From: Candidatus Allofournierella pullicola
GTDB lineage: Bacteria; Bacillota; Clostridia; Oscillospirales; Ruminococcaceae
Direction: 5' to 3'
Length of the DNA stretch: 36,658 nt
Assembly: GCA_019114225.1 (NCBI GenBank)
Contig: DXFW01000003.1
Location: forward strand, 1 to 36,658
Part shown: positions 22,557 through 30,059 of the stretch, piece by piece
How the letters are laid out: each line of letters begins with the position of its first letter
How positions within the stretch are numbered: the first letter of the stretch is position 1
The notes under the pieces: generated by a model
The model's database searches: none
What the model was told of the DNA's origin: nothing
Seen by the model: the letters and a program-made list of their open reading frames with translations, nothing else
Program-made: the position numbers and the translations under genes

Positions 22557-23390
22557 TCAGAGGCCCTGCCGGATCTGATCCGGCGGAATGAGCGCCGGGT
22601 CATACATCACACGGGAATGATTGTCCAGAACCAATTCCTCGGCCAGGAGCTGCCCGCTTTGACGGTCGATGATCCGCCGGTAGACCCGGCTCACCCGGTA
22701 CCAACCGTCCGCCTCTTTACAAAAATGGCTGTCCCGCTCCACGATCCGGTAGCGGTGCGGGAAGGGCGCAGTGGTGCGAAGCTCGCCGCACAGGTCGTCC
22801 TCGGTGAGCCAGAAGAGCAGCTGCACCGGCCGGTCGGTGGTGTTTTTGAACTGGTAGTCCACGTTTTTATAAAATACAGAGGTACCTGTGCCGAAGGGCA
22901 CGGTCCTGCGCTCGTCGGGGAAAAGAGCGTCGGAATGATGGTGCAGCTCGGTGACCGTGAGGGGGCTGTTGAGCACCAGCCAGTGGGTCATGTTCGCCAG
23001 CTGGCACAGGCCCCCCGCAAGGCCCGGCTTCATGCGGGTGCCCGCAATGACCAGGCCGTCGGTGTAACCCTGTTTTCGGGTGGGGCGGCCGATGAGGCCC
23101 CAGAAGGAGAAGGTCTCGCCCGGCCGGATAACGATCCCGTTCAGCCGCGCGGCGGCAAGGGCAAGGTTTTTCACCTTGCCTTTTTGCAGTTCCATGTCCA
23201 CGCCGTGCAGCCGGCGCAGCAAAGGCGATGTGTGCCCTTTCACAATGCAGGGCAGCGGCTCCGGGTCCCGCTGCCGGGCGTACCGCTGGCCGCTGAACAG
23301 GGTCTTTGCGTCCCGCAGGAGATATTCCTTTCGCAGTGAAAGCCAATAGCCCACCGGGCCGGTTTGGCAGAGAAGCTTTCGTGGCCGCAT
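22557..23390 (-). CDS. VanW-family protein
   Basis: The 277-residue protein has the VanW domain: RPGETFSFWGLIGRPTRKQGY, GLAGGLCQLANMTHWLVLNSPL, TELHHHSDALFPDE and FGTGTSVFYKNVDYQFKNTT. The family is named from vancomycin-resistance clusters, but its biochemical role is not established; the domain is thought to be cell-envelope related. I see no signal peptide at the chosen ATG (23390), which follows GGAGGCGGGAGA. A longer frame begins further upstream, but without a ribosome site. It lies between a frameshifted unknown gene and the adenylation/carrier pair, all on the minus strand. A shared envelope-modification role is therefore plausible but inferred. Confidence 0.85.
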   Translation of the reverse strand: MRPRKLLCQTGPVGYWLSLRKEYLLRDAKTLFSGQRYARQRDPEPLPCIVKGHTSPLLRRLHGVDMELQKGKVKNLALAAARLNGIVIRPGETFSFWGLIGRPTRKQGYTDGLVIAGTRMKPGLAGGLCQLANMTHWLVLNSPLTVTELHHHSDALFPDERRTVPFGTGTSVFYKNVDYQFKNTTDRPVQLLFWLTEDDLCGELRTTAPFPHRYRIVERDSHFCKEADGWYRVSRVYRRIIDRQSGQLLAEELVLDNHSRVMYDPALIPPDQIRQGL

Positions 23391-23428
23391 TCTCCCGCCT
23401 CCTCCAATTTCTGCTTTTCGGGCCGGGG

Positions 23429-23943
23429 TCAGTTCCCCGGCAGCTCCGCCGCCCCGCCCGTTCGCCGCAGCGCGTCGATGTACTGCGCCACCATGACATA
23501 GTTTTGCAGGTCCTTTTCGTCCAGGCCCTGGAAGGCGCGCAGTTCGTCCCAAAGCAGGGTGCTGCCCTCCACCATGTAAAAGCCGCTGGCAAGGTCCACA
23601 CCCACAAAGATCCGCTCTATGCTGCCGCCCCAGAGTTCGGGGTCGTCCCGGTTTTGGGGCCGATAGAATTTTTTGCCCGCCCCCTGGTTCTCGAGATAAA
23701 AGGCCCGGGGTTCAGGGGCCATGCCCGCAGGCAGCTTTTCGGCCCAATAATCGTTCATGGTCACGTTGCTGGCAATGACATCCCGTACTTTCCGGCCGGC
23801 TATCTCGGTGAGCGGATAGTGTTTTTGCAGGTATTCCAGCACCTGCGCACCGGTCTTTCGATTGGGGGAAAGCCGGTCTTTGTTCTCCCGCCAAACCGCT
23901 TCCAGCGGGCGATCATTTCTTCGGTGGGCTCCCGGGTGATCAT
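23429..23943 (-). pseudogene. Frameshifted gene of unknown function
   Basis: An ATG at 23943 with GGAGG nine bases upstream opens MITREPTEEMIARWK, but this frame soon hits a stop. From 23899 onward the neighbouring frame continues as AVWRENKDRLSPNRKTG and then an open 137-residue reading frame to 23429, with no ribosome site or good start of its own. One missing base near 23897-23901 (TGGAAG|CGG) explains both. The restored protein would be about 171 residues, soluble, rich in charged helices, with a central RDVIASNVTMNDYW segment. I do not recognise the family. It could be a real pseudogene or a sequencing or assembly error. It lies just behind a hexaloop-type leader. Confidence 0.75.
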
Positions 23944-23970
23944 AGGTCGTGCCTCCTTTTTAAAAGCACA

Positions 23971-24002
23971 CAAAGACGCCGCACACGCGGCGCCTTTGCA
24001 CG
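23971..24002 (-). promoter_or_regulatory. Weaker hexaloop/terminator leader before the frameshifted gene
   Basis: CAAAGGCGCCGC pairs with GCGGCGTCTTTG (23971-23998) around GTGT to give a terminator-like stem, but the T-run is poor (TGTGCTTTT). The AAAGGC loop (23992-23997) can be closed by CGTGC and GCcGCG with a bulged C (23986-24002). It has the same position and loop as the other leaders, with less convincing pairing. Confidence 0.5.
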
Positions 24003-24004
24003 AA

Positions 24005-24034
24005 AGTATCAGTTGACAGAGACGGACATCACAA
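24005..24034 (-). promoter_or_regulatory. Probable promoter of the frameshifted gene/vanW operon
   Basis: TTGTGA (24029-24034) and GATACT (24005-24010) are 18 bases apart on the minus strand. The -10 box overlaps the stop codon of the small membrane protein gene, and the predicted start falls right at the hexaloop stem. Confidence 0.5.
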
Positions 24035-24182
24035 GCACAAACACCACCGCCGCCGAGCGCAGGCAGGCATACAACTTGTTATCAGAGCGTTTGTCCTCGT
24101 CTTCGGCACGAATGGCCTCCACCAGAAAGTGCGGAAAGCAGAGAGCTGCGACCACCGCGGCCAGGACGAACAGCCAGTGCAT
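24009..24182 (-). CDS. Small two-helix membrane protein (57 residues)
   Basis: A 58-codon frame opens with ATG at 24182, preceded by GGAGG at eight bases and a good promoter. It encodes MHWLFVLAAVVAALCFPHFL, a charged loop (EAIRAEDEDKRSDNK) and a second hydrophobic segment, SAAVVFVLVMSVSVN. Two transmembrane helices with a short acidic/basic hairpin between them are apparent. I do not recognise the family. It is followed directly by the terminator/hexaloop at 23971-24002, so it may be a single-gene transcript or a leader gene to the vanW operon. The dedicated promoter and ribosome site make it a credible gene despite its size. Confidence 0.72.
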   Translation of the reverse strand: MHWLFVLAAVVAALCFPHFLVEAIRAEDEDKRSDNKLYACLRSAAVVFVLVMSVSVN

Positions 24183-24227
24183 ACAAAACGCCTCCTTATA
24201 ACATTTTTGCCCGCGTTTCTTTTCTTC

Positions 24228-24256
24228 ATCTTATCACGGGCCGCGCCCGCTTGCAA
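24228..24256 (-). promoter_or_regulatory. Promoter of the small membrane protein gene
   Basis: TTGCAA (24251-24256) and TAAGAT (24228-24233) are 17 bases apart on the minus strand, upstream of a GGAGG ribosome site. Confidence 0.65.
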
Positions 24257-24261
24257 TGGTT

Positions 24262-25536
24262 TCACTGCAGCGGCGTGCGGTTGTCGGTGCTGGCGTAATA
24301 GTCTGCCTTTTTCATCAAATAAAAATCCGTTGCATAGTAAGAGCTGGTCTCTTCCAGCCCGGTGGGGCCTGTCACTTTTGCCGTGCGCAGGCTCTCGCCC
24401 AGAGGGATAATAAAGTGCTGTTCCGTCTCTCCCGCCACCTCATAGGGCGCACCGTAACTGCTGCGCAGGGTGACCTCCTGCCAGCTGCCATCCGTCAAAT
24501 CAACGGCGTAGGTGCTGCCACACACGCCGTCTGCTGTTTTTTCGGAGCATGTGAGCAGGAGTTTGCCATCCAAAAAGCAGCCGTCTTCCGCCACCTGGCC
24601 GCCATAGTAGGGCACACTCTCCGCCACGGTCTGCTCCTCGCCGGTGCGCAGGTCGCGGCGGCGCAGCTGCGCGGTGCGCTCGCCCGTGGGCTCCAGAATG
24701 TAGAGATACTGCTCGTGGGAAAAGGCAACGGCATGGGGCCGGAGATTGTAATCATCCGCCATCTCGCCGCCGGCCTCGTAGTGGAACAATTGCGTCTCCT
24801 GGCCGGTGGTCACATCCACCTCAAAAACATCCGCCGCCACGCTGAGGTAAGAATCGTTGTTGTGTTCCAGCACCAGCTTCTGGTCGTAGGCTCCCAGCAG
24901 GATGGTGGGCTGGTCGTACTGTTTCAGCTTTTCCAGCTTTCCGTCCGAAAGGCGCGCCTGATAAAGGCACTTGACGCTGCTTTGGGTGGCGGGGTCCACC
25001 TCGGAGCTGAGGAAATAGACAAAATCGTCGCTGGCTGCCATCTGCAGATCCACCAAACCGTTTTGATACTCCATACAAAGGGTGCGGTCCGCGCCGTTCG
25101 CGCCCATGCGGAAGAGCCGCACGGCGGGATATTGCTCTCCCGACGGATCCTCCGTGGAGGAATAGAGATAGAGGGGCTGGGCGGCATTCTGCTCATCCAG
25201 CAGAAGATAAAGCATGCCCGGAGCCCAGGCGGTGCAGCTGTCGTCGGTGTGAGGGCACTCGGGCCGGGCGCACAGAGGCACCGCTTGGCCGCTGGCCTCT
25301 TCATAGTAATGCACCACATTGGGGGCGCTGCCACCCAGATAATACACGCCCTTGGCACCCGCCGCCACGTCGTCCCGTTTGCCCAAGAAACGGATGGGCG
25401 GAGCCGTTGGCACAGAGGCCTGCGGCTGGCTCTGAGGCTCAGTCTGCAGGGCGCTTTGGGCAGGCGCGTCCTGGCCGCCGCAGGCGGCAAGCCCAAGAAC
25501 AAGCGCCAGCGCAGCTGCTAAAAAAACACGTTTCAT
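24262..25536 (-). CDS. Lipoprotein with C-x4-C-x-H-x4-C motif (paralogue 1)
   Basis: The 424-residue exported lipoprotein has signal peptide MKRVFLAAALALVLGLAAC and lipid Cys19. A Gln/Pro-rich tether follows, then the shared motif LCARPECPHTDDSC (C89, C94, H96, C101). The rest is made of repeated strand-rich units with turns such as DGKLLLTC and EYQNGLVDLQ, consistent with a beta-propeller. It ends with an aromatic tail, LMKKADYYAS. It lies outside the cell, anchored to the membrane, 16 bases downstream of the ABC-2 permease. It is therefore probably the last gene of that operon, which suggests a sensing, binding or accessory role for the transporter. The Cys/His set could bind metal or form disulfides; neither is shown. 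Confidence 0.8.
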   Translation of the reverse strand: MKRVFLAAALALVLGLAACGGQDAPAQSALQTEPQSQPQASVPTAPPIRFLGKRDDVAAGAKGVYYLGGSAPNVVHYYEEASGQAVPLCARPECPHTDDSCTAWAPGMLYLLLDEQNAAQPLYLYSSTEDPSGEQYPAVRLFRMGANGADRTLCMEYQNGLVDLQMAASDDFVYFLSSEVDPATQSSVKCLYQARLSDGKLEKLKQYDQPTILLGAYDQKLVLEHNNDSYLSVAADVFEVDVTTGQETQLFHYEAGGEMADDYNLRPHAVAFSHEQYLYILEPTGERTAQLRRRDLRTGEEQTVAESVPYYGGQVAEDGCFLDGKLLLTCSEKTADGVCGSTYAVDLTDGSWQEVTLRSSYGAPYEVAGETEQHFIIPLGESLRTAKVTGPTGLEETSSYYATDFYLMKKADYYASTDNRTPLQ

Positions 25537-25552
25537 CTGTATTTCTCCTTTG

Positions 25553-27913
25553 TCATTCCCACCGGGCCCGCAGCCGGTCAACACACAGCCAGCACACCGC
25601 CGCGGCCAGGGCAAGCAGAACGAGGCCCGCCATGCCGTCGCCGGGCCGGCGCAGCAGTTCCGCCAGATGGAACAGCGGGCACATCCCCACCCAGCGCAGG
25701 GGCCACAGGCCGCTCAGGGCCAGCATGGGCGGCAGGCAGAACACAAGTGCCGAAAGGAACATGGCACTGAGGGCGCTGCCCAATGTTTCTGAAAGCCAGA
25801 GCGTGACCGCCGCCATGCACAGTATGGCCGCAAGGCGGGCAACGCCCGCCAGCACCAGCACCCCGGCAAGGGACAGCCAGCCAGGCAGGTGCAGATAGTC
25901 GGAAAGACTCATGGCCGGGGCGAAAGGTGCGGGCAGGCCGTAGTCCCGCAGGACCACGATGAGCCGGGGCAGCCCCACCAGCGCCCACAGCAGCGCCGCC
26001 GCGCCGCCGGCGGCCAGCAGCTTCGCGTCCACCGTTTTGCGGCGGCCCAACGGAGTGGCCATCACCACCCGCTTCATGCCGCCCCGGTGCTCGAAGGCAA
26101 ACAGGCCCGCAAAGCAGACGCTGGCCAAAAGGCCCGCCACAAGGGCGTCCCGCAAATCGTCCTCTCCCGCAAAGCAGAACAGCTCTTCCCAACCGCTCTC
26201 ATACACCAGCTGGGCGCCGGGGTGTTCCTGGAGATAGGGCAGGTTTCCGTAGATGACGCGATCAAACACCTGCTTTTTTTGATTCAGCCCGTAATAAGCG
26301 CCCATCTGCAATTGGTATTCTTCCGACGTTATCTCCCCCGCCTGCAGCGCCCGCTCCAGCCGCCGGATGGGTTCAAATTCCTCACTCTGCTCCTGCAGCC
26401 ACTGGTATGCCTCCTGATCGTAGGGGCCGGAGATGTGGGTCATATAGTATTGATAGTAGATCTCGTCCGCGTCGATGAAACTCTTGGTCTCGGCGGTCTG
26501 CCATGCCTGATACCCCGCAAAGGCCGCCAGCACCGCCAGCGCACCGCAGCTGAGGGCCAGCTTGCGCGCCTCCTGGCCCCAGATGGTGGTGGGCCGGGTG
26601 CAGAGTTTGCCCAGCCGCAGGCCCGCAAAAGCGGGGGCCGGCAGCAATGCCGCCCGGCAGAACACAAGGCAGAAAACGGCCAGCAGCGCGGCGCACCACA
26701 GCGCCGCGGCGGTCCATTCCACCAGGGGCAGCGGAACGGGATGGTCAAACCAATAGAGGTTGCGGTAGTTGCCCAGCAATTCGTTGGTGCGTAAAAGACT
26801 TGCCAGATTCGCGTATTTCACCACGTTCAGACGGCTGGTGGCAGGGATAGCCTGGCGGATGAGCCACTGGGCCGCAGGCAGCGCCAGCCCGGCGCACCAA
26901 CCCGCCGCAGCCCGGCGGCAGACCAGCGCGGCCAGCATGACCCAAAGTCCCATCACAAAGGCCCCCGCCCACTTGGCCAGCAAAAACAGCCCCAGATACT
27001 GACCCACGGTAATGCGCATGGTGCAGCGCATGAGGGCGGGCACGCTTTGAATGCTGCGGTCAAGAGGGCCCAGGCCGAAGGCGAGCTGGCAATAGGCCAG
27101 GTTCACCCCGTAGAGCAGCACCAGCACCGCCAGCAGGCTGACCGCCAGCGCGCCCAGCTTTGCCGCCGCTGTTTTCAGCCGCCCGCCGGGGGTCGTGCGC
27201 ACAAAAGCCAGCATGCCGCTGTCCCTCTCGGCACGCACCAAAAGACTGGCCAGCAGCAGCATGGCCGCCAGCAGGATGAGGTCGGTGAAGGGATAGTCCA
27301 GCGCGGTGTAAAGGCCCTTCTGTGGCGCGTAGTTTATTTGAACGCCGCCCATGCCGGCGTAGACCGCGGCGGTTTTGTCGATGTTTTCCAGGTCATAACC
27401 ACTTTGAGAATTTTGGAAGATGGAAATTCCGGAGAGCTGCTGGGCTTTGGCCTGCACATCGGCCAGAAACTCAGGATAGCCGGCCACCGTGTCCAGTTCC
27501 GCCTTGACGGTGGTGAGAAAGGGCACTTCCTGACGCAGGTTCTCGGTGTAAAGGGTGTAGCTTTTGTCCTGATAGACCTGTTCATACTGTTCAAACAACT
27601 CGGGATACTGGGTGCGCGGATCGGACATATAGCCGTACTGGGCGTTCAGGGCATAGTCGTAGAGCAGCTGCCCCACCTGATAGACGCCCTTGGCTGTGTC
27701 CAGCTTTTCGTTGATGAGGACCTGCTGCTGGGCGGTGGAAAGGCCCCGCAGCTCCCGCCCCACAGCCCGCCAGGCCGAGGCGGGGGCGGCGTTTGCCCCG
27801 GGCTTTGTGCCGGTGTAGAGCAAAAACAGGTTCGCGCCCGCCAGCACCGCAAGGCAGAGGGCTGTGACCCGGCGGCCCCAGACCTTGCGTAGTTCCGCAA
27901 GAAGGAGCCTCAT
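25553..27913 (-). CDS. ABC-2 type transporter permease with internal duplication
   Basis: The 786-residue membrane protein appears to be two fused ABC-2 permease halves. Each half starts with a cytoplasmic-helix pattern (ELRKVWGRR... and QEARKLALSC...), followed by one membrane helix, a large extracellular domain rich in Tyr/Gln/Glu, and a block of about five helices. The segments after the extracellular domains match: LLVRAERDSGMLAFVRTTPGGRLKTAAAKL and FAFEHRGGMKRVVMATPLGRRKTVDAKL (abridged to the shared pattern). One polypeptide could thus form the whole transmembrane channel. Its ATG overlaps the ATPase stop by four bases. The substrate is unknown; such exporters commonly handle peptides, antibiotics or lipids. 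Confidence 0.85.
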   Translation of the reverse strand: MRLLLAELRKVWGRRVTALCLAVLAGANLFLLYTGTKPGANAAPASAWRAVGRELRGLSTAQQQVLINEKLDTAKGVYQVGQLLYDYALNAQYGYMSDPRTQYPELFEQYEQVYQDKSYTLYTENLRQEVPFLTTVKAELDTVAGYPEFLADVQAKAQQLSGISIFQNSQSGYDLENIDKTAAVYAGMGGVQINYAPQKGLYTALDYPFTDLILLAAMLLLASLLVRAERDSGMLAFVRTTPGGRLKTAAAKLGALAVSLLAVLVLLYGVNLAYCQLAFGLGPLDRSIQSVPALMRCTMRITVGQYLGLFLLAKWAGAFVMGLWVMLAALVCRRAAAGWCAGLALPAAQWLIRQAIPATSRLNVVKYANLASLLRTNELLGNYRNLYWFDHPVPLPLVEWTAAALWCAALLAVFCLVFCRAALLPAPAFAGLRLGKLCTRPTTIWGQEARKLALSCGALAVLAAFAGYQAWQTAETKSFIDADEIYYQYYMTHISGPYDQEAYQWLQEQSEEFEPIRRLERALQAGEITSEEYQLQMGAYYGLNQKKQVFDRVIYGNLPYLQEHPGAQLVYESGWEELFCFAGEDDLRDALVAGLLASVCFAGLFAFEHRGGMKRVVMATPLGRRKTVDAKLLAAGGAAALLWALVGLPRLIVVLRDYGLPAPFAPAMSLSDYLHLPGWLSLAGVLVLAGVARLAAILCMAAVTLWLSETLGSALSAMFLSALVFCLPPMLALSGLWPLRWVGMCPLFHLAELLRRPGDGMAGLVLLALAAAVCWLCVDRLRARWE

Positions 27914-28683
27914 GCGCCGCCCTCCTCCCCAAAGACATGGAGGTACACATCCTCCAGGCTGCCGCCGGGGGCGTACTGCTCCACCAGCGAAGCCACCGGA
28001 GCCTGGGCCACCAGCCTGCCGTCCTTCAACAAAAGGATCTCTTTTGCCACCGTTTCCACATCGCTGACCACATGGGTGGCCACCAGGATGATACGATCCT
28101 TGGCGAGTTCGGCCAGAAGCAAACGCAGGCGCACCCGCTCCTTGGGGTCAAGGCCCGCAGTGGGCTCGTCCAGAATGAGCAGTTTCGGCTCGCCCAGCAG
28201 GGCGCTGGCCAGCAGAAGGCGCTGCTTCATGCCGCCGGAATAGGCGGCAAGGCGCTTGTCCAGCTCGTCCGAAAGGTTCACCCAGGCCGCCACCCGTTCC
28301 ACCTGGGCGGCTGTCTCTTTGGCCGGTATTTCCTTCAGGGCGCAGAGGTAGGCCAAAAAGCGGCGTCCGGTGTAGCTGTCGTAAAGGCCCTGCTGCTGGG
28401 GCATGAAGCCCAGCGCGCGGCGAAATTTGACGTCCAGCGCGCGGGCGCTTTTGCCGCACCAGAGCACCGAGCCGCCGTCCTGCGCAAGGCCGCCGGTGAT
28501 GATATTGATGAGGGTGGATTTGCCCGCGCCGTTGGGACCCAACAGGCCGTAAAGCCCCGGCTCAAGGGTGAAGCTCACCCCCGCCAGCGCCTGCTTTTTG
28601 CCTGCCGGGCGGCCGAAACGCCCCGGCAGGGCGTAGCTCTTTTTCAGTTCTTTCACCTGTAGGGCCGGGGCGTTCGTTTCCAT
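27910..28683 (-). CDS. ABC transporter ATP-binding protein
   Basis: The 257-residue ATPase powers the adjacent ABC-2 permease. Walker A is GPNGAGKST (residues 49-57), the Q-loop lies in FMPQQQGLYDSY, the signature is YSGGMKQRLLLA, Walker B is LLILDEPTAGLD, and the switch His lies in LVATHVVSD. It belongs to the CcmA/bacitracin-exporter type typical of ABC-2 systems. The ATG at 28683 has AGGAGG upstream; a longer frame lacks a ribosome site and overlaps the lipoprotein end. It follows the lipoprotein gene by 20 bases and overlaps the permease start. Confidence 0.94.
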   Translation of the reverse strand: METNAPALQVKELKKSYALPGRFGRPAGKKQALAGVSFTLEPGLYGLLGPNGAGKSTLINIITGGLAQDGGSVLWCGKSARALDVKFRRALGFMPQQQGLYDSYTGRRFLAYLCALKEIPAKETAAQVERVAAWVNLSDELDKRLAAYSGGMKQRLLLASALLGEPKLLILDEPTAGLDPKERVRLRLLLAELAKDRIILVATHVVSDVETVAKEILLLKDGRLVAQAPVASLVEQYAPGGSLEDVYLHVFGEEGGA

Positions 28684-28703
28684 GGCGGGCCTCCTGTTTT
28701 TCT

Positions 28704-29909
28704 TTATTCGGGCAACTGCGAGTTCAGATAGTCCCCCCAGCTGCACACCACATAGTCGTATTGCAGGAAACTGGAGATATCGCTGCCGTCGTAGCGGGGC
28801 ACCTGCACCACCATCTTGTCCCCCACCGTGCCCATCACCTGGAAGGGATAGCCGCGCACCGGATCATAAAGCTTTATCTCCCGCACTTCGCCCGTCTCGG
28901 GGGTGAAGGCCCAGCGCTGAACGCCGCTGCCGCCGCCCTCACCGGGGCCAAAAAGGCTGAACATCAAAACCCCTTCGTGCACAGAGAGGGACATGGCATA
29001 GCCGTCTTCATTTGTTTCCAGATCCAGGTCATAGTCGGTATCACTGCCCGAGGCAAGATCCCGCACCGCCAGATGGAGTTTGTCCTCCGGGGCGCTGAGA
29101 AGGTAGAGGGAATCGTTCGCCACCAGCTCCCAGTATTCGTCCTGCACCCACTCCAGCACCGGGGTCACTTCGCCCGTGGCGGGGTCCACCGCTTTCAGGG
29201 TGTGGCGCTGGGTGTAGAAATCCTCCGGGGATGTGTTCACCGCAGAATCGCCGCCGATGGTTTTGATCATCAGCTTGCCGCAGGCCGTTCCCATCAGAAA
29301 AGTGCTGTTGTCCACCTCACACAGGTCGGTCAGGCTGCCATCGGAGAGGTCCAGCCGCGCCAGCGACATGGTGGGGAAATCGCCCTCGTAGGTGGCAAGC
29401 AGGAAGTAGAGGTTTTTCCCGTCGCCGGCCACGCTGCCGCCGAACGACTGGTTTGCCGCGAAGGTGTACACCGTGCGCCGCCCGGAACCATCCGGTTCCA
29501 TCACATCCACGCGGCCGGGCTCCTCGCCGGAAGCGCTGGTGCCGAACAGCAGATACAGCTTGCCGCCGGTATAGGCCAGATAGGGGCTGTCATAAAAACA
29601 TGCCGGGCATGCGTCCGAGTCATGGGTGCAGCTGGGGTTTGAGCACAGCACGACGTCCTGGCCGCTTTGACCGTCGATGAAGCGCAGATTGGAGTGGTCG
29701 GTGCTGTCCTGGATGTAATAGAATCCCAGCTCGCTCTCGGCTCCGTAACCGATGTTGTCCGGCGAGGCGGAGAGGAACTCCAGCTGCCCGGCCTCCGTGT
29801 CGAAGCCGGCAGGGGCGCTTTGAGCGGTTGAGGCGGGCGGCGCCGTTTGGCCGCAGGCAGCCAGCAGCAGGCAGACCGCGAGGCACAAGGGCAGAATGCG
29901 TTTTTTCAT
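28704..29909 (-). CDS. Lipoprotein with C-x4-C-x-H-x4-C motif (paralogue 2)
   Basis: The 401-residue lipoprotein has signal MKKRILPLCLAVCLLLAAC with lipid Cys19. The motif LCSNPSCTHDSDAC gives C89, C94, H96 and C101, the same numbering as paralogue 1. It is followed by blade-like repeats, including GGKLYLLFGT, GKNLYFLLAT, NDSLYLLSA and GVLMFSLFGPG, each with a downstream DL..G or D...G turn, suggesting a six- to eight-bladed propeller. The C-terminus ends YVVCSWGDYLNSQLPE, echoing the DY/DFW tail of the others. It immediately precedes the ABC ATPase and has a nearby extended -10 promoter, so it probably leads the transporter operon. Confidence 0.82.
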   Translation of the reverse strand: MKKRILPLCLAVCLLLAACGQTAPPASTAQSAPAGFDTEAGQLEFLSASPDNIGYGAESELGFYYIQDSTDHSNLRFIDGQSGQDVVLCSNPSCTHDSDACPACFYDSPYLAYTGGKLYLLFGTSASGEEPGRVDVMEPDGSGRRTVYTFAANQSFGGSVAGDGKNLYFLLATYEGDFPTMSLARLDLSDGSLTDLCEVDNSTFLMGTACGKLMIKTIGGDSAVNTSPEDFYTQRHTLKAVDPATGEVTPVLEWVQDEYWELVANDSLYLLSAPEDKLHLAVRDLASGSDTDYDLDLETNEDGYAMSLSVHEGVLMFSLFGPGEGGGSGVQRWAFTPETGEVREIKLYDPVRGYPFQVMGTVGDKMVVQVPRYDGSDISSFLQYDYVVCSWGDYLNSQLPE

Positions 29910-29975
29910 GGTGCAAAGACCTCCTTTTTGGGGCACGGACACCGAAAAACGGCTCTTCGCCCCTTTTGCGCGTTC

Positions 29976-29984
29976 AGTATAGCA
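29976..29984 (-). promoter_or_regulatory. Extended -10 promoter upstream of lipoprotein 2 and the ABC transporter
   Basis: TGCTATACT on the minus strand is an extended -10 element about 65 bases before the lipoprotein start. The -35 region is poor. It suggests that paralogue 2, the transporter genes and paralogue 1 can be transcribed apart from the upstream lipoproteins. Confidence 0.5.
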
Positions 29985-30059
29985 CGGGGCAAAGAGAGGT
30001 CTCTACCATGGGGGTGTATGATTGCTGTATCGAAAGTGTAAATTCGGTGCGGCCCTGTT

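Noticed and set aside
24029-24265. A 78-residue minus-strand open frame overlapping the small membrane protein gene
   Set aside because: It lacks a ribosome site and has Arg/Trp/Cys-rich composition. The 57-residue frame has promoter, GGAGG and a membrane topology, so it is preferred.
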